Source of the DNA: Thioalkalivibrio sp.
GTDB taxonomy: Bacteria > Pseudomonadota > Gammaproteobacteria > Ectothiorhodospirales > Ectothiorhodospiraceae
NCBI GenBank assembly: GCA_007120155.1
Contig: SKOF01000084.1
Coordinates: 1-12,744 of the forward strand
DNA: 12,744 bases
Reading direction: 5' to 3'
Within the stretch, counting starts at the first letter, position 1. Each line of letters starts with the position of its first letter. The position numbers and the translations under genes are program-made. Positions 1-6,401 of this stretch are shown here, piece by piece. The notes below the pieces were generated by a model, which made no database searches, was not told the DNA's origin, and saw only the letters and a program-made list of their open reading frames with translations.

Positions 1-756
1 CGGCCAGGAGAGGTCGGTGTTGATTGTTCTCGTGCTAAATTATACGCACACCCGCAAGGGGCCACAGCCGACTCCGACACTAACCATATCGTCCTCAGAT
101 ATAGCTCAACAGGGTATCTGGTAGCTTATGACGGAGATCAACCCCGAATCAGGTGTTTACACCCCGGGGACATTGGTTTTAGTTTAATGACTGGGGTACT
201 TCACAGTGGCCCTGCTGCGGCGGCAGAAAGACACCTGATTGTGGAGCATCCTTTGATAAGACATATCAGCGAAAACCGTGACGGCATCATGAATCCGACA
301 AGCCCGGCGACGTGGAAAAAACGCACGCGGGTCGTTAGTACCTGCAACCGAAAGACCCAAACAATGAAATTCCCTACGAAACAGATGCGTGCAGCGGTTG
401 AGGCGTTTTGGACGCGTTTAACGGTCCAACGCGGTGTTTTCTACCAAAACGCCACAAAGGACTACCGCACAAACCGTACAACTGAAGCGCTGATAGACGG
501 CGACAGGCAGCTCGCACTTTTGCTGCTGTTGATGAATATGACCAGCCGCCAGTCACCCGCTTCTTGGGGCAGGAAACTGGAACAAATCGCCCGAAAGGTC
601 GACCCGATCGTCACGTCGTGCGTAATAGGCGCGGGGTCAGAATACCGCCAACAACGGGCGGCTGAGGCGATGGCAACCGGCGACCGGCAGCTAGCGGCTG
701 TTCTTTTGGCTTTGGATTTGGTAGATGAGACTGTTTCGGACAACGACCCAGTCTGA
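1..756 (+). CDS. Unknown protein with internal repeat, 5' end outside window
   Basis: The reading frame is open from the first base to the TGA at 754-756, so this is most likely the 3' part of a longer gene. The internal ATGs at 187 and 364 have no ribosome binding site, which argues against either as the start. The C-terminal part holds two copies of a 26-residue motif, at bases 463-540 and 643-720 (60 codons apart). Both share YRxxRxxEA, GDRQLA and a following leucine-rich stretch, with 13 of 26 residues identical. The upstream part has no motif I recognise. The gene overlaps the next one by 32 bases. A copy of the dispersed palindrome lies in it at 254-268. No function is assigned. A separate gene starting at 364 is possible but less likely. 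Confidence 0.6.
   Translation, partial: RPGEVGVDCSRAKLYAHPQGATADSDTNHIVLRYSSTGYLVAYDGDQPRIRCLHPGDIGFSLMTGVLHSGPAAAAERHLIVEHPLIRHISENRDGIMNPTSPATWKKRTRVVSTCNRKTQTMKFPTKQMRAAVEAFWTRLTVQRGVFYQNATKDYRTNRTTEALIDGDRQLALLLLLMNMTSRQSPASWGRKLEQIARKVDPIVTSCVIGAGSEYRQQRAAEAMATGDRQLAAVLLALDLVDETVSDNDPV
254..268. repeat. Dispersed palindrome TGATA-N5-TATCA
   Basis: Exact copy with centre AGACA, inside the partial first gene. Confidence 0.8.
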
Positions 757-1048
757 AGCAGAACGTCAAGATCGGGTTCTACGGTATTTAATCCTCCGTG
801 ATTGGCAAGTTAAAATAACTGTTGGGACGGCCCTGAGTTATGGCTGGCCCGATATTTACACCGCCCATAAACGCCACGGCCCACGTTGGATTGAAATGAA
901 GAAACCCGGTGAAAAGTTGCGAGACACGCAAATTGATTTTATTACACAATTTGCGCTCGTTGATGTTGGTGTTTGGGTGTTGACAGAGGCTAACCCCACC
1001 GAATACCGTAAGTTATTCTACCCGCCAAACTGGCATGAGTTTATTTGA
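725..1048 (+). CDS. VRR-NUC-type PD-(D/E)XK nuclease
   Basis: This 107-residue protein has the order of motifs of the VRR-NUC family of small phage nucleases. An N-terminal helix (SEAERQDRVLRYL) is followed by GWPDIY at about residues 40-45, which carries the metal-binding Asp. WIEMKKPG at about 56-63 supplies the E-x-K catalytic pair, and a helix with TQIDFI follows. The family cuts branched or flapped DNA and is common as a stand-alone domain in phages. The size suits a single-domain member. The ATG at 725 overlaps the upstream gene by 32 bases and has only a weak ribosome binding site. No better start precedes the first conserved helix. Function is from family knowledge and the substrate is inferred. 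Confidence 0.8.
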   Translation: MRLFRTTTQSEAERQDRVLRYLILRDWQVKITVGTALSYGWPDIYTAHKRHGPRWIEMKKPGEKLRDTQIDFITQFALVDVGVWVLTEANPTEYRKLFYPPNWHEFI

Positions 1049-1072
1049 TATTATCAATTTCACAAATAATAT
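1045..1072 (+). promoter_or_regulatory. Candidate sigma70-type promoter over a palindrome
   Basis: TTGATA (1045-1050), a 16-base spacer and TAATAT (1067-1072) form a plausible -35/-10 pair in one of the few intergenic gaps. Transcription would start near 1079, upstream of the GGGAGG ribosome binding site at 1141. The -35 box is embedded in the perfect palindrome TGATATTATCA (1046-1056), so a binding protein could block it. Prediction by eye only. Confidence 0.4.
1046..1056. repeat. Short-spacer variant of the dispersed palindrome
   Basis: TGATATTATCA has the same arms as the 15-base dispersed palindrome (TGATA and TATCA) but a one-base centre. It follows the VRR-NUC stop codon. A lone right-arm half-site, AATATCA, lies at 1068-1074. 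Confidence 0.5.
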
Positions 1073-1107
1073 CAAAAAGATAGTTTGAAAATTTTTAATA
1101 TCACCCC

Positions 1108-1135
1108 TTGTCAACCCAGGTTCGCCCGTTATAAT
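1108..1135 (+). promoter_or_regulatory. Candidate sigma70-type promoter
   Basis: TTGTCA (1108-1113), a 16-base spacer and a perfect TATAAT (1130-1135) make the best consensus promoter in the window. A start near 1142 would leave only about ten bases before the GTG at 1152 and would begin inside the GGGAGG ribosome binding site. It would therefore give a nearly leaderless message, or else mainly serve the gene at 1223. Confidence 0.5.
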
Positions 1136-1151
1136 ATATCGGGAGGATTGC

Positions 1152-1226
1152 GTGAAAAAATCAGTGATATTATTTATCAAATTCATATTATCAGAATGGG
1201 TCAAAATATCGAAAGGGCCGGAATGA
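1152..1226 (+). CDS. Possible 24-residue leader peptide
   Basis: A GTG at 1152 sits five bases after a strong GGGAGG (1141-1146). It opens a 24-codon frame beginning MKKSVILF and ending KGPE. Its TGA stop (1224-1226) overlaps the ATG of the next gene (1223), an arrangement typical of translational coupling. The peptide is short, basic at the start and hydrophobic in the middle. One copy of the dispersed palindrome (1165-1179) lies inside it and another spans its stop codon. It could be a regulatory leader, a small membrane peptide or a chance frame. Size alone cannot decide, but the ribosome binding site and exact ATGA junction favour translation. Confidence 0.35.
   Translation: MKKSVILFIKFILSEWVKISKGPE
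1165..1179. repeat. Dispersed palindrome TGATA-N5-TATCA
   Basis: Exact copy with centre TTATT. Its reverse complement has centre AATAA, as at 6917. It lies in the possible leader peptide, 29 bases downstream of a TATAAT box. Confidence 0.8.
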
Positions 1227-1651
1227 TAGAAAATATCAGTGAACAACTCGCACAGCTAAAATCCCTCTTGTCTGAGTGCGAGATACGTGCGAGTCTGCCG
1301 TCATCAACGAACCCGAAAACGCTTGAAAGAATCAACGCGGAATTGACTGAATTTAGTCAGTCAGAAGCGATCGGGATTTTTGAAGCAGCGCGTGCATTAC
1401 AACCGCCTGGCGTACTTAAACAATGGGCCAGCGATAAATTCCTCCGAGACGCCCGTGAAGTGATAGTATACATGAAAGCCCGGAGATTAGTCCGGCAAAT
1501 GTGGCAAGAGTTAGTTACATCTCGCCGACACCTTAGACCGCAAGGAGATCAGAATGCACTCGACGGATCATCAGGCCGAAGCCGAAGGCATTGCGTTAAG
1601 CCGGCAGTTTTCAATGCCCCGACCACGGGACGGTCAGACAAAAGTCCATAA
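1223..1651 (+). CDS. Unknown helical protein
   Basis: This 142-residue protein begins MIENISEQLAQLKSLL. It appears mostly helical, with charged and leucine-rich segments and a very basic region near residues 85-110. I do not recognise a family. The same frame is open back to a TTG at 1085. ATG 1223 was chosen because it has GAAAGG upstream and an ATGA junction with the possible leader peptide. The last 33 codons (1554-1651) overlap the next gene in another frame. This tail is rich in Ser, Arg and Gly and looks less protein-like, so the functional protein may end near the overlap or the tail may be an overprinted extension. Confidence 0.6.
   Translation: MIENISEQLAQLKSLLSECEIRASLPSSTNPKTLERINAELTEFSQSEAIGIFEAARALQPPGVLKQWASDKFLRDAREVIVYMKARRLVRQMWQELVTSRRHLRPQGDQNALDGSSGRSRRHCVKPAVFNAPTTGRSDKSP
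1224..1238. repeat. Dispersed palindrome TGATA-N5-TATCA
   Basis: Exact copy with centre GAAAA. It starts at the second base of the ATG at 1223, so as RNA it would fold part of the start codon into a five-base-pair hairpin. Confidence 0.8.
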
Positions 1652-1784
1652 GGTAGACACAGGCGGCCGCGAACGAGCACGCCGTCGCCGTGAAGACTTG
1701 AAAAGAGCGTTCGAGATCAAACCTCGGAGCCTTAACGACGACTTGTCAACTGGATTGTGGATGTATTTACATGGAACCAAGTGA
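1554..1784 (+). CDS. Unknown small basic protein
   Basis: This 76-residue protein has a strong ribosome binding site (AAGGAGAT) at good spacing before ATG 1554. Its centre is very basic (ERARRRREDLKRAF), which would suit a nucleic-acid-binding or DNA-packing role, but no family is recognised. It overlaps the end of the preceding gene by 98 bases and the next gene by 14. The good ribosome binding site makes this the more credible of the two overlapping frames. Confidence 0.6.
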   Translation: MHSTDHQAEAEGIALSRQFSMPRPRDGQTKVHKVDTGGRERARRRREDLKRAFEIKPRSLNDDLSTGLWMYLHGTK

Positions 1785-2274
1785 CCGGTTAATTCAGTAT
1801 GCAATTAAAGTGGCCGTGCGAACAGCTCGCGTTAGCAATTTGGATGTAGACGTGGCTGTGAGTATTGCGTGTGAACATGCCCTCACGCAGGCCCGTAGAG
1901 TTAAAACGGAATCAGAATGTTTTAAGCTGTTAGCGACAGTACTACAACGACGGTTGGTTTGTGATATACTGGACGAAATCCGTGTTTTTGGCCCGTCATC
2001 AATTACACGGCTCCAGCAAAAGCGCAGGAACCAACGTAAACAATTTTCAAGTAAAAGGGAGTCAACAGACGTAATACCGTATATTAGCCGCCCATCGAAA
2101 TTTAACATGGTTGATTTTTTAGATCAATTTCAAGGTAACGACGACTTACTTCAGCTAGTAACTTTAATGTTAGCTGGCTACAATCAATCTGAGCTAATTC
2201 AACAATTTGGTTACAAACGCGCTCAACTAGCCCATCTAAGAGAAAGACTAGAACATGTTCTCACGCAAGACTGA
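1771..2274 (+). CDS. Possible sigma-factor-like (sigma70/ECF-type) protein
   Basis: The 167-residue product resembles a small two-domain sigma factor. The N-terminal half (about residues 5-70) is helical and ends in LQRRLVCDILDEIRVF, which fits the end of sigma region 2 (R..D..R pattern). A basic, polar linker follows at about 75-105. The C-terminal part (LLQLVTLMLAGYNQSELIQQF, then GYKRAQLAHLRERL) matches the region 4 helix-turn-helix layout. If right, it would direct host RNA polymerase to phage promoters. Sequence similarity is weak, and it could instead be another helix-turn-helix regulator. It overlaps neighbours by 14 and 20 bases, suggesting co-translation. Confidence 0.45.
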   Translation: MEPSDRLIQYAIKVAVRTARVSNLDVDVAVSIACEHALTQARRVKTESECFKLLATVLQRRLVCDILDEIRVFGPSSITRLQQKRRNQRKQFSSKRESTDVIPYISRPSKFNMVDFLDQFQGNDDLLQLVTLMLAGYNQSELIQQFGYKRAQLAHLRERLEHVLTQD

Positions 2275-2815
2275 TGTTATCCAGGCCCGCCGCACCCACG
2301 TACAGACACTCCGTAAGCCCGAAGTTGGCACCCTGTTGCACGGATTGCGCAACATGCCCGTTCGCGTGCATTTGCAGGTGGCCCGAGGTACGGAATCTGA
2401 TATTTTTGCGTACGCCACACTGGTGCCGTTGAACCCCGAATTGACAACCACCAACGAGCAATGGTTCTTACGCGACTACGCGTCACAAGAACTCGTTGGG
2501 ACGAAGGTGATCTTGTCGCAAAAAGCCCGCGACGGGTTGCTTCGGCGGTACGACAACCACCCCGTACTCAATGAGTGCGACGTGTTACCTGTGAACTCAC
2601 TGAAAGTGGTTCGCATGGCGGCGTCGGGAAAATCTTTGGAGGCAGACATTGCTACGCACGTCAGCGCTGTGATGCTGGAATTGTGTGCTCACTTTGCCAC
2701 CGCTGCTATGGCATGTAACGGTGACGCCGAATGCCTGTCAAAGATTCAGGAGGATTTTTACGCAGCGGTGCAGGATGAAGCGGGAGCTGGTGCCCCTCGC
2801 GAAGCCGTATCGTAA
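2255..2815 (+). CDS. Unknown protein
   Basis: This 186-residue protein starts at ATG 2255 inside the end of the sigma-like gene (20-base overlap), with a weak AGAAAG upstream. It has a mixed alpha/beta look, a basic N-terminus and a C-terminal helical part containing three Cys residues (in LELCAHF, AMACNGD, AECLSK). No family is recognised. The TAA end overlaps the ligase start by 41 bases, so translation of the ligase is probably coupled to this gene. Confidence 0.6.
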   Translation: MFSRKTDVIQARRTHVQTLRKPEVGTLLHGLRNMPVRVHLQVARGTESDIFAYATLVPLNPELTTTNEQWFLRDYASQELVGTKVILSQKARDGLLRRYDNHPVLNECDVLPVNSLKVVRMAASGKSLEADIATHVSAVMLELCAHFATAAMACNGDAECLSKIQEDFYAAVQDEAGAGAPREAVS

Positions 2816-3854
2816 CCAGAATGTACATGGCCTGTTAGCCTCAGTCAAGTTAGACGGGGAGCGGGCCATCTGGGTACCGGCCACTCGGGGCATGACAAAG
2901 GAAGATGTACCATTTGCAAATAAGCCAACAACATGGGTCGCACGTGATGCCGACCATGTAGCGTCAGGCTTATGGACACGCAATGGAAACATCATTCACG
3001 CCCCGAGTGATTTTTTAGATCAATTACCGCCGTTCCCCGTGGACATGGAATTGTACGCAGGGCCTGGAACATTCCAGTTTCTGCGTAGTGCTGTGTCCAC
3101 TTTTACACCTGATGTTGATCTTTGGAGGCATGTTGAACCGTGTATTCTTGATGCGGTGGACATGGCCCGGTTTCTATCTCCGGGACTGGTTGAAACACGA
3201 CAATCAAGTATTCTCTTGACCTCCGATGCCTATCGTTGGTGGGTCTCGTTACGGCAGCCAGCCGTGCCCGTCAGCTTAGGCTTCAAACGGCGTTTAGATT
3301 GGATGTTAGCTCAGGGGATTACCCCTCTAGAGCAAATTCAATTGCCAACATCAGGGTTTGTTATGGCAGTTGTTGATGAGCTAATGGATCGGGCCTTAGC
3401 TGAAGGTTGTGAAGGTTTGGTTCTACGTCAACCAACTGCACCATACACGTGTGCCCGTACGGCGGAGTTACTCAAGCATAAACCGGCGTTAGACATGGAA
3501 GCAACCGTGACAGGTTATGTTTGGGGTAAGCTCCCGGACGCCCGGAAATCGTTGACTGGAACAGCTGTCGGTGAGCGATTAGGGATGATGGGGGGTTTAG
3601 AAGTCCAGTTGGATTCTGGAAAACGATTTATTTTATCAGGGACAGGATTCCCCTACAAAGACTGTCACCTAGTATATACAGCCACCGGTGGTTGTGCAAG
3701 TGATCAGGGGTTACTACGGCCAGGCACCCGGGTTTCAGCGGCCGTTCACAACCCAAAATACCCCATCGGAACTGTTGTGACATTTAAGTATCGGAGTTTA
3801 ACTACAAATGGTATTCCAGTGGAAGCACGTTTCCAACGAAAGAGAAGCCTATGA
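2775..3854 (+). CDS. ATP-dependent DNA ligase, T7-like
   Basis: The 359-residue protein has the ordered motifs of ATP-dependent DNA ligases. Motif I is KLDGER at 25-30, where Lys25 would take the AMP. TRNGNII lies at 68-74. Motif III is DMELY at 90-94, with CILDAVD at 123-129 near motif IIIa. Motif IV is EGLVLR at 213-218, and motif V is LLKHKP at 232-237. A C-terminal OB-fold region follows (MMGGLEVQLDSG). The length and layout are those of the compact T7-type ligases, which seal nicks during phage replication and recombination. The frame is open back to 2685, but ATG 2775 puts motif I at the usual distance and follows a gcagg site. The gene ends in an ATGA junction with the next gene. Confidence 0.92.
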   Translation: MKRELVPLAKPYRNQNVHGLLASVKLDGERAIWVPATRGMTKEDVPFANKPTTWVARDADHVASGLWTRNGNIIHAPSDFLDQLPPFPVDMELYAGPGTFQFLRSAVSTFTPDVDLWRHVEPCILDAVDMARFLSPGLVETRQSSILLTSDAYRWWVSLRQPAVPVSLGFKRRLDWMLAQGITPLEQIQLPTSGFVMAVVDELMDRALAEGCEGLVLRQPTAPYTCARTAELLKHKPALDMEATVTGYVWGKLPDARKSLTGTAVGERLGMMGGLEVQLDSGKRFILSGTGFPYKDCHLVYTATGGCASDQGLLRPGTRVSAAVHNPKYPIGTVVTFKYRSLTTNGIPVEARFQRKRSL

Positions 3855-4165
3855 TTGGACGAATGGTTATTACCGTTTTGCTAGTATTGTGTCTTGTAGC
3901 CGGCATCGCGATGCACACCCTGACATACGAAGCGACAGTCGATGCGGTATTGAATCCTGACGGGACGGCGAATCCCGCCTGGGTCGAAACTCAACGTTTG
4001 CGGGTGTTGGGTGGCCCCGCTGACGTCGGCTGTTTAGCGTCGACGCAGATTCAGAAGCCCGATAGACGCGTAACTAAACAGGTGTTGTACGCCCCATGTG
4101 CGGCGTTACTGCGGACGCTGGAGGTCGTTCGCCCCCATGAAGGTGTCCCGGTTAGCCGGAACTAA
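3851..4165 (+). CDS. Small membrane-anchored or secreted protein of unknown function
   Basis: This 104-residue protein begins MIGRMVITVLLVLCLVAGIAM. One hydrophobic segment at about residues 5-21 would act as a signal anchor or signal peptide. The rest is soluble, with two Cys residues (GGPADVGCL and YAPCAAL) that could form a disulfide outside the cytoplasm. No family is recognised. It starts in an ATGA overlap with the ligase stop and is followed by a strong terminator, so it is the last gene of this transcription unit. A spanin-like or entry-exclusion role is conceivable, but nothing in the sequence shows it. Confidence 0.65.
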   Translation: MIGRMVITVLLVLCLVAGIAMHTLTYEATVDAVLNPDGTANPAWVETQRLRVLGGPADVGCLASTQIQKPDRRVTKQVLYAPCAALLRTLEVVRPHEGVPVSRN

Positions 4166-4183
4166 TTGATCGGTGAGCCGTGG

Positions 4184-4219
4184 AAGGGGTCGGCGTATGC
4201 CGGCCCCTTCTTTTTTTTT
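4184..4219 (+). terminator. Rho-independent terminator
   Basis: An 11-bp stem (4184-4194 with 4199-4209, one G-T wobble) and a GTAT loop are followed by an unbroken run of nine T (4211-4219). This is a textbook intrinsic terminator. The run of T ends directly at the GGAG ribosome binding site of the next gene. Confidence 0.9.
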
Positions 4220-4228
4220 GGAGAAGCT

Positions 4229-5014
4229 ATGATTCACGTATACTACCACCGAATGGATTTAGACGGGCTGTGCTGCGGGGCATTGGCTTATCGGTATTAC
4301 AAAAATACTGCAATGTATCACGGAATGGACTACGGTGAATCCATCTCGTACGATACTGACGCTGAATTGAATCTTTTTCTGGATTTTGTACCGTCTGCCG
4401 ACGAACCAATCCCAGAGAATTTGTACGTAATTGACCACCATAAGACCTCCGTCGGTTTGCCGGGAAAAATAGACACGACGCAAGCCGCGTGTGTCCTGGC
4501 GTGGAACCACTTTCGGACGGGATCGGTCCCGTTGGCTGTTGAAATGATTGCCGATGCCGACACTTACCAAACTAACCGCCCAAATTGGTTGACTGAAATT
4601 GTACCTTTTGTTTTAGCGGTACAGTCATGGGGTCTCAGCATTTTTGATGCCACTTGGGATACGTTATTTGACGGTACGTGCGATTACCACAGATACCTTA
4701 TCGAAGGTGCCGCGATTAAACGTGACCGAGATTTCATGAATGCACGACTCTGCCGTGAGCAAGCGTTTACTACATATTTTGCAGGTTTCACTGTGTTGGC
4801 AATTATCGGCGGCGACCGTGGGTCAGCGAGGTTTATCGGTTATGAGTCTGAAACTAACCACGATTTCGTGATGGTGATAAGAAATATCAAAAACCATTAT
4901 TGGAAGTATTCGATGTATAGCAGCACCGTAGATGTTTCGGAGATTGCACAACAGTACGGTGGCGGCGGGCACAAAGGTGCGGCCGGATTTACGCACGAGG
5001 ATCTTATCGTATGA
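4229..5014 (+). CDS. DHH/DHHA1 family phosphoesterase
   Basis: The 261-residue protein carries the DHH-family signature. HRMDLDG at residues 7-13 holds metal-binding residues. IDHHKTS at 68-74 is the DHH motif. A C-terminal DHHA1 motif, GGGGHKGAAGF, lies at 244-254. Such proteins hydrolyse short oligonucleotides or cyclic dinucleotides (NrnA-like) or degrade DNA from the 5' end (RecJ-like). The short length favours the NrnA-like kind. A cyclic-dinucleotide role, which would counter host signalling, is possible but unproven. The frame is open to a TTG at 4166, but ATG 4229 with GGAG directly upstream and the DHH start motif at residue 7 is the clear start. ATGA junction with the nuclease gene downstream. 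Confidence 0.9.
   Translation: MIHVYYHRMDLDGLCCGALAYRYYKNTAMYHGMDYGESISYDTDAELNLFLDFVPSADEPIPENLYVIDHHKTSVGLPGKIDTTQAACVLAWNHFRTGSVPLAVEMIADADTYQTNRPNWLTEIVPFVLAVQSWGLSIFDATWDTLFDGTCDYHRYLIEGAAIKRDRDFMNARLCREQAFTTYFAGFTVLAIIGGDRGSARFIGYESETNHDFVMVIRNIKNHYWKYSMYSSTVDVSEIAQQYGGGGHKGAAGFTHEDLIV
4875..4889. repeat. Dispersed palindrome TGATA-N5-TATCA
   Basis: Exact copy with centre AGAAA, inside the DHH gene and 122 bases before the start of the next gene. Confidence 0.8.
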
Positions 5015-6186
5015 GAACAATTACAGCATTATCCCCGACCTCGGTATCATTATATAACCGTAGCCCCGACTTATGGTACCTGCGATATTGTGCGGAGCAC
5101 CGACTGCCACGGCAAAACCAGACACGTCCGGCGAGTGCGGGGTCAGCGTTTGACGCTCTTATTAAGGCGAAATTGTGGCAAGAGTACAATTTCCCGGCCC
5201 AAGATGATGACCACCCGTACGCGGCACGAACCTTGTTAGCGGCTCAAGTTGAGCCCCACAATCTTGAGTGGGCGACGGCGGCGGGTGTAAATTGCCTGCA
5301 ACAGTACATCCGCTGCGGGGCATTAGCGGACTTAATGTTACTAGCCCGAGAGCCACCGCAATTTGAATTTCAATTACGTCAGTTAGTTGAGTTAGATGGT
5401 GTTAGTGTCCCGATTTACGGTATCCCGGATATGTCGTTTTATGTCGCGGGAACATTAGTAATCTTAGATTGGAAGGTAACAGGGTACTGTGCCCATTCTG
5501 TAACGTCGCCGGCTCCCGGCTACCTAATATGTCGTGATGGGTGGGACCACGCATATCGACTACCAACACGCTCGCACCGTAAACGGCATAAAGATGCAAA
5601 TATAACTCAGGACTCGGGGATAACTATTACTGATTATGTGTTAGAACAGTCAAACCCGGTATGGGCACTGCAATTAGCTACGTACGCGTGGTTATTAGGG
5701 GTCGAGCCCGGTAGCACCGATTATATTACCGCCGTAGATCAACTTTGCGGGGTGCCTGATGCTTGTAAAGACCACCCCGATGTGCGCGTTGCCTCATACC
5801 GTGCAAAAATATCAAAAGGATTTCAAGAAACCGTGATTGGTTATTACAGCCAATGTTGGTTGGCATACCAATCTGGACATATTTTCCTAACGGAGTCGCG
5901 GTCGGCTTCAAATGATCGGGTGGCTTTTTTAGAGAATCTCGTTGAGATTCTAATGACCGGCGACCCGGATTCTCAGGAATTTTTAGCGGCCGTGGACTAC
6001 TTGAGCGGAAAGGACGTGTATGACGCCAAAAGAGATTATCGAGCAGATGTCATCATTGCTCGGCGAGCTGGGGGAGAAACTGGGTTGCCCGATCCAGACG
6101 ACTATACAGGCGTCGCCGCAAGAAACAAAGCCACAACTCGAGCAGGTCTCATTGATCTTGGATCGGTATGTCCAGGTAATAGCTGA
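5011..6186 (+). CDS. Cas4/RecB-like PD-(D/E)XK nuclease
   Basis: This 391-residue protein has the RecB/Cas4 nuclease order. The N-terminal ALSPTSVSLYNRSPDLWYLR is like the opening of Cas4/AddB proteins, but with SP instead of the usual CP. GSAFDAL follows at 44-50, at the place of the family's GxxxH. Asp140 is in GIPDMSF, ILDWKVTG holds Asp153 and Lys155, and QLATYAW holds Gln221 and Tyr225. These form the D-(D)xK-QxxxY active site. The iron-sulfur cysteines of true Cas4 are not evident. Phage members are probably DNA exonucleases used in recombination or replication. No cas genes or CRISPR array are nearby. The last 56 codons overlap another credible gene (6020). Confidence 0.8.
   Translation: MRTITALSPTSVSLYNRSPDLWYLRYCAEHRLPRQNQTRPASAGSAFDALIKAKLWQEYNFPAQDDDHPYAARTLLAAQVEPHNLEWATAAGVNCLQQYIRCGALADLMLLAREPPQFEFQLRQLVELDGVSVPIYGIPDMSFYVAGTLVILDWKVTGYCAHSVTSPAPGYLICRDGWDHAYRLPTRSHRKRHKDANITQDSGITITDYVLEQSNPVWALQLATYAWLLGVEPGSTDYITAVDQLCGVPDACKDHPDVRVASYRAKISKGFQETVIGYYSQCWLAYQSGHIFLTESRSASNDRVAFLENLVEILMTGDPDSQEFLAAVDYLSGKDVYDAKRDYRADVIIARRAGGETGLPDPDDYTGVAARNKATTRAGLIDLGSVCPGNS
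5933..5951 (+). repeat. Perfect inverted repeat within the nuclease gene
   Basis: AGAATCTC, a three-base loop (GTT) and GAGATTCT form an 8-bp stem inside the coding sequence, just after a run of six T. It lies 69 bases before the start of the embedded gene at 6020. A role is not shown. Confidence 0.4.
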
Positions 6187-6238
6187 AGTCAAATATGAGT
6201 GCGTTTACAAAGCAGATCTGCGTCCCGTTCGAGACTAA
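6020..6238 (+). CDS. Unknown small protein overlapping the nuclease gene
   Basis: This 72-residue frame starts at ATG 6020 with AAAGGA at good spacing. It begins MTPKEIIEQMSSLLGELGEKLG and reads as a regular amphipathic helix. Its first 167 bases overlap the end of the nuclease gene in another frame, and its last 44 overlap the next gene. The ribosome binding site and protein-like composition support translation. The alternative, a frameshift fusing it to the nuclease, cannot be excluded by eye. No family is recognised. Confidence 0.55.
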   Translation: MTPKEIIEQMSSLLGELGEKLGCPIQTTIQASPQETKPQLEQVSLILDRYVQVIAEVKYECVYKADLRPVRD

Positions 6239-6401
6239 ACCGCAAGGTTGGTGGTTTGACGCATTGATAGAATTTATCAGTTATGCGGATGTTGTCCGGC
6301 AAACGTACCCGGGGCAGTTTACAGAAATCCCGGGAGCGGTACTTTTAACACTGGAGGTCCGTGATGGATTGCATGGTAAAGGCGTTTGCGAGCGTTCTTG
6401 A
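6195..6401 (+). CDS. Unknown small protein
   Basis: A 68-residue protein starting at ATG 6195 with only a weak ribosome binding site (GAAG). The middle part (GWWFDALIEFISYADVV) is a credible helix. It overlaps the previous gene by 44 bases and the next by 38. A dispersed palindrome lies 70 bases into it. No family is recognised. Its place in a continuous chain of coupled genes is the main support. Confidence 0.5.
   Translation: MSAFTKQICVPFETKPQGWWFDALIEFISYADVVRQTYPGQFTEIPGAVLLTLEVRDGLHGKGVCERS
6265..6279. repeat. Dispersed palindrome TGATA-N5-TATCA
   Basis: Exact copy with centre GAATT, inside the small gene at 6195 and 85 bases before the gene at 6364. Confidence 0.8.

Noticed and set aside
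1085..1222. Longer N-terminus of the 1223 gene, from TTG 1085
   Set aside because: There is no ribosome binding site at 1085, and the stretch covers a promoter and the leader frame. ATG 1223 has better signals.
5809..5825. Right-arm half-site AAAAATATCAAAAGG in the nuclease gene
   Set aside because: The left arm is absent (CGTGC), so there is no palindrome, although the right flank resembles the 12504 copy.
5011..6186. CRISPR-associated Cas4
   Set aside because: The iron-sulfur cysteines are not evident, and there is no CRISPR array or other cas gene in the window. A phage RecB-like exonuclease fits better.
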